DNA of 64,000 nucleotides from Amoebidium appalachense (GCA_963693365.1 CAVNZM010000003.1:15477675-15541674), one strand, 5' to 3'. Positions 1 through 21,890 are shown, counted from the stretch's first letter. Numbers and translations are program-made. The notes: a model not told the origin generated them from the sequence alone.

Positions 1-299
1 AGCTAGCGCTTGTGCTACGGCAAGGCCTATGCCACTTGTCGACCCGGTGACTAGCGCCGTTTTACCTCTTAGTGTGCCCATAGTGGTGGTGGGTGTGGTG
101 GTAGGCATGTTCAAATTCCCTGCCGCACGGTGGTGAAGAGGTAATTGGAAAGGAAAACCACCGGAGTAATAGCAGTCTAAACACAGAATGACTTGGTGCA
201 AACACAACAATGCTTGTCTGGTGTTTTCCTTCAGCCTGTTGACCTTCTAGACCCTTCCACCACAGGCTTCCTCGACAAAAAAAAGAGTTGGGCCATAAA

Positions 300-620
300 A
301 CGGAGCCATGATCATCAGCTGTGACGTCAGGCAGAGGCATCCGATTGGTCCTCCTTATGCAAACATGCCTAAATATGGTTTATCGTGTTTCGATCTTGGC
401 GCCTTTTTTTTTTTTGAGCCGGGCCGCTCCGGATCAAGGCCTCCTCTAGAGCCAGCGAGCGAGATCTCTAGAGAGAGAGGGAGAGAGAGAGAGAGAGAAG
501 ATAGTGCGTGTGTGTGTGCGTGTGACGGCCTCGGGAGAGGCCCTAATGAAACGGTGACAGAGAGCTCTCGAGAACAAACGGGTTTGATGCTAAGCTAGTT
601 TGTCACCGCTGGTGTTCCTA
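300..620 (+). promoter_or_regulatory. Putative upstream regulatory region of the PSMG1 gene
   Basis: The stretch holds a perfect CRE palindrome TGACGTCA (322-329), an inverted CCAAT word (ATTGG, about 344-348), an octamer-like TTATGCAAACAT (355-366) and a GA-rich run (about 473-500). It lies 400-700 bases before the PSMG1 start. A splice-acceptor-like CCACCACAG ends just before the start codon (about 1020), so a 5' untranslated exon may lie upstream. Promoter function is inferred from motifs and position only. Bases 1-300 and 620-1017 hold nothing else I recognise. Confidence 0.35.
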
Positions 621-1025
621 CTGAGTGGCTAGGCAGCTTTCCTTTCTTGGGGCTTTGAGCACAAACCAAACGCGATCCGTACCGCCTCCTTATATACCTG
701 ACAACCATGGTGAGTCTCCTGCTTGCCTTGTGATGATTTTTTGGTTAAGCCATTAATAGAGGGTTGGTGTAAGTATGCAACATGAATCGAGGGTAATACA
801 CCGGACATTGTCTTTATGCTTATGGATAAGCCTGCGCAGGAGTGATAATAGCATGCAAGTCTTTTATCGGTTAATAACATGCAGATAGCCTTTCTGGGAA
901 AGGCATGCAAACTGTTTCAGTCGACTTGGCGTTAGGGTTTTTCTTGGCAGCCCTTCCACATTCGTAGTGGTTTTTAAGGGATCCAAGGTAACACATCCCA
1001 TGTTCTTTCCCCACCACAGGAGTTT

Positions 1026-9617
<8,592 letters not shown>

Positions 9618-9844
9618 ACGGGACACACTGACACACGTGTCTACGTGTGAGAGGGAAGACACGTGTGCATCACGCATCACGGGTTTAGCCGCGCGCTTCC
9701 TAATAACTTTGTTTGTTGTTTGACAGTCAGTGTGCGAAGGTTTTTTGTTTTTAGTTTTTGTAAAATATTGTTTGCGATGTGCATCCTTTTTTTTTTTTTT
9801 TTTGGATGGGGTTCGGGGTGAGGGTGGGGTGGGGAGGGAGGGAG

Positions 9845-9914
<70 letters not shown>

Positions 9915-10645
9915 GGAGATGAAAAGTTCCATGTAAAAGGTCAATTTCTCGTTGTAGTATAGCTTTGTTGGGATAGAGAGAGTTTTGCCATATATGCCTC
10001 ACGGTTTTAACTCCTGTCATGTTTGAATTTGGCCAGTGACCCAAATTTGGCGGGAGGGAGCGGCTGCCGACTTTTTAAGTAAATTGATGATCAGCATGGG
10101 ACCCTCACGGCACGAACATAGGTACTTGAAAGTGATTGAGATGAGTTTGACATAAACTCTCATGCACGGTATGCTAAGGGGTAAACAACGGTTGTCTCAG
10201 TGGGTGTAATGATCCCAATATCTACCTCCCGGCACCCATCAAATCTGAGATCTCCGCCCTCGAAAATCCCCCTCCTCACCCCTCCTTGCCCCCCTTAATT
10301 ATTGGGGAGTCTGCACATGTAGGTATGCGTCAAGGCTAGGGATTCATAAGTTATAAAAGCGCAGGTTTAGAACTGGGTTTTTCCAAACATTCGGGATCGG
10401 TAGCACAAACCTAGCAGTTTAACCCCATGCATCCGGCGACTTGTTGAATGTTTCCAAGGTCACGAATCTTTAATTAAACGTAATCCACCCGAATAAAAGT
10501 CACCTATAATATTGTTGTACATGTGCAGACGCTTTGGTCAAAGCTCACTAATGCTGGCCAAGTTACTAGTCACACGACATCGAGCCCCATTGTTAGAGCG
10601 GTTTAGACCCCAACCAGGATTGACGTGGCTCCCCCATGACTTATA

Positions 10646-10677
<32 letters not shown>

Positions 10678-10690
10678 GGGGGGGAGGGGG
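9618..10690. other. Intergenic DNA, no gene seen
   Basis: The stretch follows the PSMG1 stop. It contains a long poly-G run (about 9849-9911) and an A25-G12 junction at about 10646-10674. No open frame with recognisable similarity is present. Confidence 0.6.
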
Positions 10691-10696
10691 GGGAAG

Positions 10697-11042
10697 GGAA
10701 CCCCAACTAATTGATTTTTCTTCTCGTAGCTTTGGCTTTTTCAGTTCTATTGGTGGTTATGTAGCCTGTGGCTGAACGGATCAATAAACCCGATCAAAAG
10801 AAGAAATTTGTTTTTCTTAGTCTTTATGGTGTCTCGTAGAGAAAGTAAACCGGGGGCTTACGCTGTTTACTCGAGGCAAAGAGAGACCAGTCTCAGGTAT
10901 GGGGGGTTTTTGCTCGGAAAATCCCCTCAGCAGTGTATCATGATCACGTACATAGATGTCGGGTGATGACTATATATCAGGGTTTACTTTCTCTACGAGA
11001 CACCATAAAGACCAAGAAAAATCAAGTAGTTGGGGTTCCCCG
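10697..11042. repeat. Long inverted repeat with an interrupted left arm
   Basis: The right arm 10981-11042 pairs with two left blocks: 10811-10851 (41 bases, one mismatch) and 10697-10722. Between the left blocks lie about 88 extra bases flanked by TTTTTCTT on both sides (10715-10722 and 10811-10818), as expected for an insertion with an 8-base target duplication. The loop 10852-10980 is not coding. Confidence 0.75.
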
Positions 11043-11061
11043 TTTTTTTTTTTTTTTTTTT

Positions 11062-11106
<45 letters not shown>

Positions 11107-11134
11107 CTCCCCTTGGACACTCGGTATCAGCTGG

Positions 11135-11135
<1 letters not shown>

Positions 11136-11199
<64 letters not shown>

Positions 11200-11214
11200 C
11201 GCGTGCGCGTGCGC
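11136..11214. repeat. (GT)n-(GC)n microsatellite at the LINE 3' end
   Basis: A GT run of about 55 bases ends in GCGCGCGCGCGTGCGCGTGCGC. It abuts the 3' end of the minus-strand LINE remnant. Confidence 0.9.
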
Positions 11215-13562
11215 TAGAATTTTGTAATGATGTGTTTCTCAAGCCAATCAATACATCTAATAAACAGGTCGTATTTACGCGTGTTTAGTATAAAATCAAG
11301 GATGTTGTAATTTACAGGTAGGCTATCTTTCTGGGTGTCTGTTGTGAATGTGACGTGTGTGTGTTGCGGTATTATGTGGTCTATCAAACTACATTTGGCG
11401 ATACATGACCGTTTAAACTGGTGTGTGTGTGTGTTGTTTGGGCATGCAAACGATGCCACCTTATACTTATTAGATCTCAGGGGCCACTGTATAGCAAGTG
11501 TACAGTAAAAGCGTGGTAATTGATCAATAATACCATCAGCTAGAGAAAGACCAGTTCTACAGGAAGGTACTGATATGTATTTAGGTGTTATACATTTGCG
11601 AGTGCCATATTTGGCAATATGGTTAAGGCAGTCATTATATATAAAACGAGACATAAGGCTTAGTTTTTCAAGGTGTCTGCTTTCATCGGGTCTAGTGTCG
11701 TGTGGTATCTTTTTCCATTTGTTATATTGCGTGACTATCTTGTGGTTGTGTCATGACATGTTTAATAAGTAAGTGGCAGTCCAAAGTCACACGCACACTT
11801 TTGCGGGGTTCATTTGTATTTGTGCCCGGGAGAGAAGGAGAGAGAGAGGGAAGGAAAGAGGGGAGAGGTGAGGAGGGGACAGGTCGGATAGAGAAGAGAG
11901 GGTGGAAGGGCAAATACTTCTTTAAGCGGCTTATGTGCTTATTGAATTTCAGCGCGAGATGGGATACTCTAGCAGCTATTGGGACCAGACTATATATCGA
12001 GAGCGTTACAGGCCCAGGTTTACAACAGTTGTTAGATAGAAAGGAGGCAACTTCTGCTTCAAGGAAATTTGCCAAGGGTTTAAGCGCTCTAGTTCTCTCT
12101 TTCTTGATCCAAGCGGCGAGAAGGGGTAAACCATATTCACATGCCGGGAAGACAAAAGTGCGAATAAATGTAAGTCGAATAGAAGGATGGAGGGGTGTGT
12201 CTTTAAAAATATTAGCCGAGAAGAAAGCTAACCGCCTACGAGCCAACTCTACCCTCTTTTCGACCATATGGGAAAACATAACACCAACAGAATTAACCGG
12301 AACACCAAGATATATGTATTCTGGAACTATAGGTACAGGTTTAGATGATAATGTAAATGTGTGTAAATGGTTAGCTATATCAGGTACAAGAACACCACAT
12401 TTGTCTATGTTAAGGATCATAACGTTTGCCTTGCACCACTCTGACACTACATCGAACAATCTTTGTAGGCGTCTAGCTAGGGGTACGGGCAAGGAGGGAC
12501 AGATCATCAGCATAGAGAAGTGCAGGCGGAAAGTTAATAATAGGGTCATCATTTTCGGCATAAATCTTGACAGCCAAATCATCTATAAATAGGTTAAACA
12601 AAAAGGGGCTAAGCAATGAACCCTGCAAGAGACCTCTAGTACGAGCAAAACCATATGAAAGATGCCCATTAACCACAGCTCTACCATAGGTTTGAGACAA
12701 GAGTGCTTCTAACAGAACACCAATGCAGTGTGGTACACCCCGTGCAGCAAGCTTTTCCCATAGGAGACCAGGGGAGACAGAATCGTAAGCAGTTTTCCAA
12801 TCAATAAAGCCAACATATCGTGCACCAACTTGCATAGAATCGTGCAGTGCCATTATTTGAACATAACATGAATTGTTTTTACGAAAAGCGGATTGGCATG
12901 GGTGTATGTGAAGAATAGATTGAAACCTAGGATGATGTGCAAATAACCTAAGTAAGCAAGCTTCAAAGAATCTACGAACAACCTGGGTTAGTGTAATGGG
13001 GCGGAAGGATGATATGGGGCCCTCAGAGTCCTTCTTAACTATGGGGATCACTAAGGTATCTAACCAAGATGACGGGACATGTCCACATTTAACACACCAA
13101 GAAAAGAGAGAGCTTAACATGATAGTAAGATCAGGTTTAATAGCACGATCACTTTCCTTTTGTAAGTAGGAGGGAACAAGGATTTTAAGAAACCCAGCAG
13201 GGAGTCCATCAGGTCCACAAGACTTACTAGAGCTATAACTAGATATCACAGACCATATGGCATCGGGACTGAAAAAGGGGAGGATCGGTTCTATGGGGAT
13301 AGATGGGTTTACTAGGTTTCTGAGCGGGGGTCCTATCTTTAAACAGTTCCCAGAAATACTTATCAGAGTCTATGAGGGGGTCTCCAGTGGTATCGCCAAT
13401 CATACGAGCAGGGGGGCCAAATCGATTCATACTAGCAAGCCGGCGCAAGCTTTCCTTTTGAGACAGGGGCTCACCAAAATCGACCGTGTGCGCTATAGAG
13501 GGGCATCTGAGAGCAAGGCTGGGGTGACCCACAGTTGGTGGCCAAACCGCGCGGTTCAACTC
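11214..13562 (-). mobile_element. 5'-truncated, frameshifted non-LTR (LINE) retrotransposon
   Basis: The minus strand encodes pieces of one ORF2-like polyprotein in different frames: 13559-13239 (start of the RT region), 13249-12473 (RT core), 12582-11722 (post-RT/thumb region) and 11654-11214 (C-terminal piece). Frame changes fall near 13240-13300, 12480-12510 and 11650-11720. No endonuclease domain is present, so the copy is 5'-truncated, as is common for LINEs. The clade is undetermined. It is probably inactive. Confidence 0.8.
12473..13249 (-). pseudogene. LINE reverse transcriptase core (fragment)
   Basis: The 258-codon frame keeps RT motifs in order: SCGPDGLPAGFLK near residue 10-22, SFRPITLTQVV near 80-90, motif A FIDWKTAYDSV near 148-158, motif B GLLQGSLLSPFLFN near 208-221, and the YADD catalytic box near 247-250. 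The catalytic aspartates are present. The frame stops soon after YADD, and the reading continues in another frame (DVVSEWCKANVMILN), so the gene is broken. In the intact family this enzyme copies the element's RNA at a nicked target site. Confidence 0.8.
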
Positions 13563-14517
13563 TGAGCAACAACTGCTGCATTCTTTAGGGTGCCGTATGA
13601 ACCAATCAGTTTATAGCCACTGCTCAATGTGTTGATATAAGTTACAGAGGCCAGCCAATCAGCAGTCACGTTTTTTAACACAATTGCTTGAAACCGCCTT
13701 TTGTGGTCATAGCAAAAGCCACAGAAAAAAAGCACTCTCTCTTTATATTTTCATGATGATTCTTTGACTGTGTTTGGAAATGGGTGTAATGGCCACCAAA
13801 CCGTAGAAAATCTCAGAGTGTTGCAGTTTACTTATTGGTCACGTGAAGTCATCAAGTTGATTGGTTGCCTGAGCCTACCAATAGGGGATAAGTAAAAAAA
13901 ATGGGATGAGCGCCGGACCCCGGCCCCGGGCCATGTAAGCTACATTTGAGAAGTTGTTTATTTGATACACATTATATATTATTTTATTTCCTTGTTTTTG
14001 GTTTACTAAAGGAGTATGCCTGTAGATATTTTCTTAGGCTTCCCATGGTATGTTCAGCGGCCCAGCTGGAACCAGGGCGCTAAGCATCGGCAATACAACG
14101 AATCCTCGTTATCCAATGGTACACAAGGAATAAAACAATCATGCTCTACTACTCAGCTATCTTAAAAAGTTGTTGTAATCCTATAACCATTGCCTTACAG
14201 CTGATGTTTTGAATTGCAGGTAAAATAGAGCTTCATTTTTAAAAAATATTTTTACTATGTTGTTTTTACTCTCTTGTATACTCTATTATCTTTGGGATTA
14301 CATTATCTAAAAAAATAAAAATCCGAGGCTTGGCATTCATAAACCTTCTCCTAACAAATCACGCATGCCTATCACCATCTAAAGAAATCGTGTGAGCCTG
14401 ATAGCAGCGGAAAAAGCACAACACCAGTTTCACACCGACAGACCCTCGCAACCCGGCAGCTGTTCAGCCAACCTTTAATCTTTGCTACTCATCTTTTCTG
14501 AGGGAAAGAACATCACG
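13563..14517. other. Intergenic / upstream region of the carnitine carrier gene
   Basis: AT-rich, without coding signal. CCAAT-type words occur at about 13601-13607, 13859-13864 and 13880 (AACCAATCAG, TTGATTGG, CCAATAG), which may belong to the SLC25A20 promoter. No TATA box is placed with confidence. Confidence 0.35.
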
Positions 14518-16276
14518 ATGGCTGATCGTAAGTGCCACCTCTAGGCTATAGTTTAATTTGTTCTGTTACGGTTCCTAGGCCAAACATTGGATATACCACG
14601 GTTACACGGAGAAGCTGAAGCCTCCGTGAGAAACCTTGGAGTGTGTTCTCAAACATACTCAAACTCTTTGTCCGCCTGGTAGACAAGGCTCTAAAACGGC
14701 TGTCCATTCTTCCCCTTTGCATTTGCCATTGCCTGTTTTGCAAGATCTGACAGAAAAACCCTACGCAGAGGCTGCCGAATCGACCGTCGCCATGACGCAG
14801 CAGATTGCCAAGCAGAACAGTCTGCTGAAGGACTTCATTGCTGGTGCCTGCCCCTGCCCCTCCCCTATCCCCCTCCCTCTCCCCCCCCCCTCCTCCCCCT
14901 CCCCCCCCCTCCTCCCCCACGCCCCACCCCTCCTCCCCCCCCATCCCCTCCCCCCCCCCCCCCCCCACCTCCCCCCTCCCCCCGTTATCCCTCCTGGTTA
15001 GCCTAGCCACCAACTCTTACACCATCATTACCGCCACCAACGTAAACTTCCCCTTGCTCTTCCTTAGGCAACCCCTGCTTCGTTGCCCCTCCCCTCCCCC
15101 CCCTATCCCCCACCCCCACCCCGATCTCACTCCCATTCCTTAGTGGAAACACTACTACCACCACTACAGCCCTTCGCTATGTTCCCTAATGTCATCTTCT
15201 GCTCCCCTTCCCCCCGCCCTCAGACACCCTTGCCCCCCACACCCTTCCCCCCCCCCCCCCCCCCCTTCCCGTTTCTGTGGTACCCCCTCACCCCCCACAC
15301 TCCCTACCCCCCCCCCCTTCCCCCCAAATGATAAGCCTCCCGCACCCCCCACCTTCCGCCCCACAACTTTCAGCCGTCCCTTCCCCCCCCCTCCACCCCT
15401 CAATGAACCCCCTCCCCCCCCCCCGTTTCGCCAAGCCCGCCTCTCCTTACCGGTGCACATTATTTAATACACATGCACACAGTGGTGAACCGCGGGACCA
15501 TATAGGTGCATGCCCCGTGTGGACAGCTGCTTGCCTTGTCCAAAACAACGTTTTCTTCAAAACTGGCGCTCTTCCCTGTCCCCCTCCCCCTCCCCCCCCC
15601 CCCTCCAAAAAAAAACAAACAAACACCACCACCACCACCACCATCGCCACCACCACCAAACTCAACTTTTTATTCTCCTATAATCCTCACCATGGATACT
15701 TCCCCTTTATGAGACCCCCCCCCCCCCCCCCCCTCCCCCCGCGCCCCCCTCCCCCCCCCCCCCCCCCTCTCTCCCTCGATCCTCCCAATACCTCCTATCC
15801 TCCCAGTCCCGGTCCAACCACCCCCCTCCTCCCCCCTCCCCTCTCCCCCCCTCCTCCCCCCCCCCTCTCTTAGTAGTCATCCCCCTGGTGTCCATCACCA
15901 CATAACTCACACACACACACACACACAGGGGGTGTTGGAGGTGTGTGCCTTGTGTTTGTGGGTCACCCCCTTGACACGGTCAAAGTCAAGATCCAGACCA
16001 TGGAGGTCAAGCCGGGCCAGGAGCCACCATTCAAGGGTACGTGCGTGTGTGTGTGTGTGTGCCCTATGCCATGCATACTCTGTGTGTGCCCTATTCCATG
16101 CATACTCTGTGTGTGCCCTATTCCATGCATACTCTGTGTGTGCTGTGGTGTGTGGTTGGTTTCAATGCTGCACATGTGTGTCCTTGCGTGTGGCTCGTTC
16201 TTCCCTCCCCCCCCCCCCCCCCCCCCCCCGGGGCTTCCCCCCCGCTCCTGCTTTCCCCCTATCCCTTGACCTCCAA

Positions 16277-16311
<35 letters not shown>

Positions 16312-16601
16312 AACATATCCCGTGTCCCCTTTATTACTAACAACATGGCTAGATTAGTGGCTGTAAACTCTAAAATGTCGGAATATGCGGCTGGGGAGGG
16401 TGATTGAATCGGAACGGGGCGGGAAATATGCTGTTTATTAACGACATGTAGGTGAGTTGTGAGGTGGGGTGGGCGGGAGAGGGAGGGGAGGGGGGAGAAG
16501 GGAAGAGGGATCTTGGGGAACGTGATTCAAAGGTTGGGTTGTTTGGGGGGGTGGGGGGTGGGGAGGGGGGCTTAAAGTTGGTGTGTGTTTGTGGGGTGTG
16601 T

Positions 16602-16657
<56 letters not shown>

Positions 16658-17556
16658 GCAGGCAGGCAGGCAGGTTTGGGAGAGTGTTTTTGCTGTCTTT
16701 CTGTTTGCTTAGCAACCAAGCCCACATCTTGAATAATCCTGAAACCCCCACCACCCCACTAGCCGTCAACCATTTCCACCCATCCTTATCGTGCTAACCC
16801 TTCCCCCCCCCCCCCCCCCCTCCCTTTTTCATCAAGACATTCACATCCAAACACATTCTTGTTATCTGGTTCCTTAACCCTCCCCACCCCCCTCCCCCCC
16901 CCCCCCCCCCCCCCCCCACCCTCCCGCTCTCCCTCCCGCCATTCACTTCTCCACACGTCCCACCACCTTAACACAAGACCGTCCATTCTTCTCCCCCTCT
17001 CCCCTCCCGCTTCACCCTACACACGCACACACACATCCTAAACCCCTTCCCCCCTCTCCCCCCCGCCAAAGCACCACAAACGCCTCTTTCCTCTTTGTTC
17101 TTCCTTCCGTTTCCTCCATTATCCTATCCCCCTACCCTCCCCCACCCCCCCCCCCCCCCCCACCCCCCCCCCTACCCTTTTTTTTTTTCCCCCTCGATGA
17201 TCCAATGTATAACGTGTGTCCCCTCGTGTCGCCCGCACACCCATGATGAGCAACACCAACTTAGACCTTAAATCCCTGCAGGCACATGGGACTGCATCCG
17301 CAAGACGGTGGCCAAGGATGGGGTTAAGGGGCTGTACCGGGGCATGGCTGCACCCATAGTGGGTGTAACCCCCATGTATGCCCTGTGCTTCTTTGGCTAC
17401 GGTGTGGGCAAGAAGATATTCTGCAAGGACGACACGTTCCAGGTGGGTGTGAAACGTGCAGACGTATGTGTATGTTTTTATGCACATGTGCATGCACATG
17501 TCTACATCTAGATGCACACACACTTACATGTGCGCATAACAGCACACACACACATA

Positions 17557-17591
<35 letters not shown>

Positions 17592-18569
17592 AAACAAGCA
17601 GAAACAAACTGACATATTCATCTTGCTTCCTGCCCCCTCCCCTCCCCCTTTCCCCAAGGCCACCTTACCTCCTTGCCTCTGTGCTGCCTCCCTGACCCCA
17701 TTACATGTGTCCCACCTTTACCTCGGCAAGGAACACCCCCCTCCAACTCCCCAATCCCTGCATTCCCTCCCTTTCCCCCCACCACCTCACCCCCAAGGCT
17801 TGGGGCTTTTCCTGAGGATGTACGCTACTTATGATGCTAACTCTGAGCCAATGGGTTCTTTTTAAACAGTCTGTATTGTGTCGTGCCGCTCAACTTGGAC
17901 TGTGTTGTCTGCTGTGAATGTGTACCTAACATTCTGCAGCACACCCGTATCCCCCCCCCCCCCCCCCCCTCCCCCCCTTCAACTCCATTCAGCTTCCCCC
18001 CCCCCCCCCCCCACTCTTCAACCCGTTTAGCCCCCCCCCCCCCCCCTTCCCTCCCCCCCCTTAACTAATTAGCCGCTCCTTACCCTCCCCCCCCAGAACC
18101 TCAACAACGACTCTCTCCTGCGCATTGCTGCTGCCGGCGCCACGTCCGGTGTGTTCACTACCCCCATATTGGCCCCGGGAGAGAGGCTCAAGTGCTCACT
18201 GCAGGTGGGTGGGTGGGTGGTTGTGGGGGGAAGGGGGGGGGGGAGGGGGGAGGGGCAGGTGTGCGTGTGTGTGTCTGTTAAGGGAGAAAGACGATGTGGG
18301 GTGTTTGTGTGTGAGGGGGAGGGGGGGGAGGAAGGGAGCTAAGCGCTCGCTTTGTTATGAATTATGAACTAATTGTTCTTTTTTGTTCTAAGTGGAGGGG
18401 GGATGTGGGACGGATGGGTGGAGGGGTATGGGGAAGAAATAAAAAGAGAAGAATACTGTGCATGAATGGGTTAAGGAAAACTTATATAATGTTCTTTTCT
18501 GTGGCAAGTTTTCAAGGTGTGATATAAAAGGTATTTGTGTTTGAAGAGGGGGGGGGGGGGGGGGAGAGA

Positions 18570-18608
<39 letters not shown>

Positions 18609-18745
18609 AGGAGGTTGAGTTATGGTTGGACTTGTTTATTGGGCTGAGGAAGAGGGGATTTGTGTGCAAGGGCAAGGGCGAGGAAAGGTTCCGTATGAGG
18701 CGCTTGTTTCGGGCTGGATGGCAAAGGGAGTTAGGATGTGTGTGT

Positions 18746-18791
<46 letters not shown>

Positions 18792-18990
18792 GCATTGAAT
18801 AATAGCAATGGGGGGATATGGGGACACGTAGGCAGTGTGCTGACATGTATGGGTGTGTGCAGGTGCAAACCATCGACCCGGTGACTGGTAAGCCGCAGTA
18901 CACTGGCTCCATCGACTGTGCTAAGAAGCTATACAAGGAGGTACGGTACTTGAAAAGACTCCTATATACCCCCCCCCCCCCCCCCCAACT

Positions 18991-19053
<63 letters not shown>

Positions 19054-19494
19054 CCCCTCCTACCACCACCACTTCCACCACCCACTAGCACTCTCTTCCC
19101 CCATACACACACACACACCACACACTTTCAAACCCCACAACCTTTCCTACCTCCACCACCCACTCACACGCTCGTATCTGTGTTGTCCGTCGGGAATGTG
19201 TGCTTCTTCCCCTCCCACCCCACATCATCCTCTCTCTCCCTCGCTTCCTCGGTCCCGGCATGCACCTTATGGTCCGCAGACACAATTGCACCTCAAATCA
19301 TCCCCCCCTCCCCCATCTGCCCCATACCCCCCAAGATGGTTGGGGGTATGTTTGTGCCTGCCTGCTCTCGGTTTCTTTTTTTTCTGCTTGCGTTTGATGA
19401 CTTCACCACCCTATAATGCCCCCCCTAACTCCCCTCGCTCCCCGGTTAAGACACACACACACACACACACACCTACATTGCGATCACAAAACCG

Positions 19495-19532
<38 letters not shown>

Positions 19533-19550
19533 CCCCTTACCCCTCCCACC

Positions 19551-19594
<44 letters not shown>

Positions 19595-20617
19595 AAGCAT
19601 AATATCCTGCGTATTCTCCTCTGTGTACTTTGTTGCCACATGTTCATTGTTATGTCAGTCGTGAATGTGTATTTTCTACGCTGCAACCCAATTTAACACT
19701 CTCCCTCCCCCCTCCTCCCTCCACTCCCTCCCTTCCCCCCCCCCCAACACACACCCACAGGGTGGTCTGCGCAGTGTTAACCGCGGCTTCTGTGCCACGA
19801 TGCTCCGTGACAGTGTAGCCTCTGCCTTCTACTTCAGCACCTACGAAGTGCTCAAGCAATACTTCACCCAGCCAGGAGAGACCAAACCGGGTGTGGGTGG
19901 CACCCTTCTAGCTGGTGGCTGTGCCGGCATGTTGAACTGGGCGGCGGCACTACCAATCGACACACTCAAGTCCAAGCTGCAGACTGCGCCTGAAGGCAAG
20001 TACCCGCACGGCATCAGGAGCGTGTTTGTGCAGTTGGTCAAGACGGAGGGCTTCTTCTCTCTCTACAGGTATGTGTGCGTGTGTAATGTGTTTCATGCCC
20101 CCCCCCCCCCCCCCCCAACCCTAGATGTTGCATACTTGAATGTTTGCCTTTGCATGTGTCCTGCACCATGCTTCTCGTCGTGTATGCGTACTTCGTACCG
20201 TGTTTCGCATTCAACCCCCCCCCCCCCCCCCCCCAAACCAACCAACCAACCAAAACCACCATCACCACCACCTGTCCTGCCCAAGAAAAAAAAATCCTAG
20301 CCGTCCCGCTATCCTCCCTCTTCCCCGACGCGCCTCGATTTCTCCCTTTCAGACCGGCCCTCCTCCCTCCTTTCTTCTAAGCAACTCACCCACCTTCCCT
20401 CCCTATCCCTTGCCCCTCCTTTCTGTGCCCCCCCCTCCCCCTCCCTTCCTCTCTCCCTCACAAACCTCACCCCCTCCCCTGTATCCTTTTGTTATTTTTT
20501 TGGTTGGGCGAGGTGACCGCCTCTGTTCTCTCTATTTTGGTGCTACGACAACCCCCCCCCCCCCCCCCCCCCCCCGGTCAAGGTGGGCATGCACACACAC
20601 CCGCGCACAGACACCCG

Positions 20618-20670
<53 letters not shown>

Positions 20671-20906
20671 TGCCCCCCTTCCTCCCCCCCCCCCCCCCCC
20701 CCCCCCCCCTCCTTTTTTTCTTTTTTTTTTGCACTATTCTGTCAAGGAACTGAATCTAGCGCACACGTTGTGACTGCACCCCACTTACGCAACCACCACA
20801 CAGGGGGTTTGCACCCGTGATGCTGCGTGCCTTCCCGGCCAATGCCGCATGCTTCCTGGGCTTTGAGACAGCGGTTAAGGTGCTGGACTACATGGGTGTG
20901 CCTTAG
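14518..20906 (+). CDS. SLC25A20: Mitochondrial carnitine/acylcarnitine carrier (SLC25A20-like), 8 exons, 324 aa
   Basis: Exchanges acylcarnitine for carnitine across the inner mitochondrial membrane, feeding matrix beta-oxidation. Exons: 14518-14527, 14745-14843, 15929-16036, 17282-17442, 18097-18204, 18863-18940, 19761-20068, 20804-20906; phases agree and total 975 bases with stop TAG. Family marks: first-repeat signature [12 protein letters not shown] (human [11 protein letters not shown]), [16 protein letters not shown] nearly identical to human, second repeat [11 protein letters not shown] (human TPGERIKCLLQ), third repeat [19 protein letters not shown], and C-terminal [14 protein letters not shown]. 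Three mitochondrial-carrier repeats with six membrane helices are expected. The N-terminus is about 20 residues longer than human. Exon 1 supplies only ATG GAT-type start codons plus one base, inferred from its strong GTAAGT donor. The subfamily call is very secure; transport of other acyl substrates cannot be excluded. Confidence 0.95.
16060..16143 (+). repeat. 27-base tandem repeat, three units
   Basis: GCCCTATTCCATGCATACTC plus TGTGTGT is repeated three times in SLC25A20 intron 3, just after the exon-3 donor. Confidence 0.85.
18550..18792 (+). repeat. Poly-G and GT tracts in SLC25A20 intron 5
   Basis: Poly-G at about 18549-18606 and (GT)n-(G)n at about 18737-18790. The other introns of this gene are mainly C-rich on the coding strand. 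Confidence 0.9.
20123..20215 (+). repeat. Dispersed repeat R1, short 3' fragment
   Basis: From GATGTTGCATACTTGAATG to CGTGTTTCGCATTCAA, then poly-C. It is almost identical to the copy ending at 8898 and lies in SLC25A20 intron 7. Confidence 0.8.
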
Positions 20907-21890
20907 GTTGCCTATATATGGCATGCACCTATGCATAGGTAGTAGATGTGGGTCTCATTTCAATATATATGGTTACAACTTGCATGTGTTTACATATGGG
21001 TAGCATGTATATCATGTGCCTATATATAATAACGCGTTTATGCATCTATTCACATGGGCAGCATTTTTGTGTCTGCGCATGGGTCACACGTAGCTGGTTA
21101 TGTGCAAGACACCCACAAATGTATTGTAATTTGGTATATGTTATCTTTTCAAAGTTTCATCATATACATTCGACCTTTCTTTCAAATTTTCTAACCTTGA
21201 TTTGTGTTTATTGATCGGAGTGACTGTATGATTGCATGTATGCTGCAGCGGGATGTATGTATGGCCCATGTGGGCGTGTAGCACCATATATGGCTATTTG
21301 CAGCCATTTGCCATTGGCTCGGCTGGCCGAGTCGGACAAGAAGAAAATGGTGTGCACAGCACACCACCAACACCAAGTAGGGGAGTGCATAGATATATAT
21401 ATTGGCCATACTATTAGATATATATATTGGCACCTGCACACTGCTGTCTACGGGTGGAGCATAATCATCGGATATGGACCTCGGGAAACCCACTCTGTTA
21501 CGTGCGTGTGCATGCGCATAGCACAATGCATACAGATGTTCGAATTTGTGAAACGTGAACAGTTGTTGCCCTCCTCCCCCCCTCCGGGTTTCTGCCTTTC
21601 CTCCTCCCCTCCGCTGGATGGCACATATGCACGCGGACACACAAACACCCAAAACTAGGGCATGCTAGGATGCAAACTTGCTAATCATTAGTAGCCAAAA
21701 CTACATTCGATAACTGCACGCGCATGTGGCTAAGAGCAATAATGTTCCTGTTCAGATCTTTCGGCTACCCCCCCCCCCCCCCCACCTCCCCCCCAATAAT
21801 CCACTGGGCGGCAAAACAAGGCTTTTTCAAGTTCCTGAATCGTATATGTGGACATATCAAACAGCAGCTAAGAGGTTCAAGGCGGGTGGT
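20907..21890. other. 3' flank of SLC25A20, no gene seen
   Basis: AT-rich, with ATATATAT words and a direct repeat of AGATATATATATTGGC (near 21390 and 21417). No convincing coding region or AATAAA close to the SLC25A20 stop was found. Confidence 0.5.

Noticed and set aside
14838-15873. Proline-rich frames in SLC25A20 intron 2
   Set aside because: They are poly-C translations between well-defined carrier exons.
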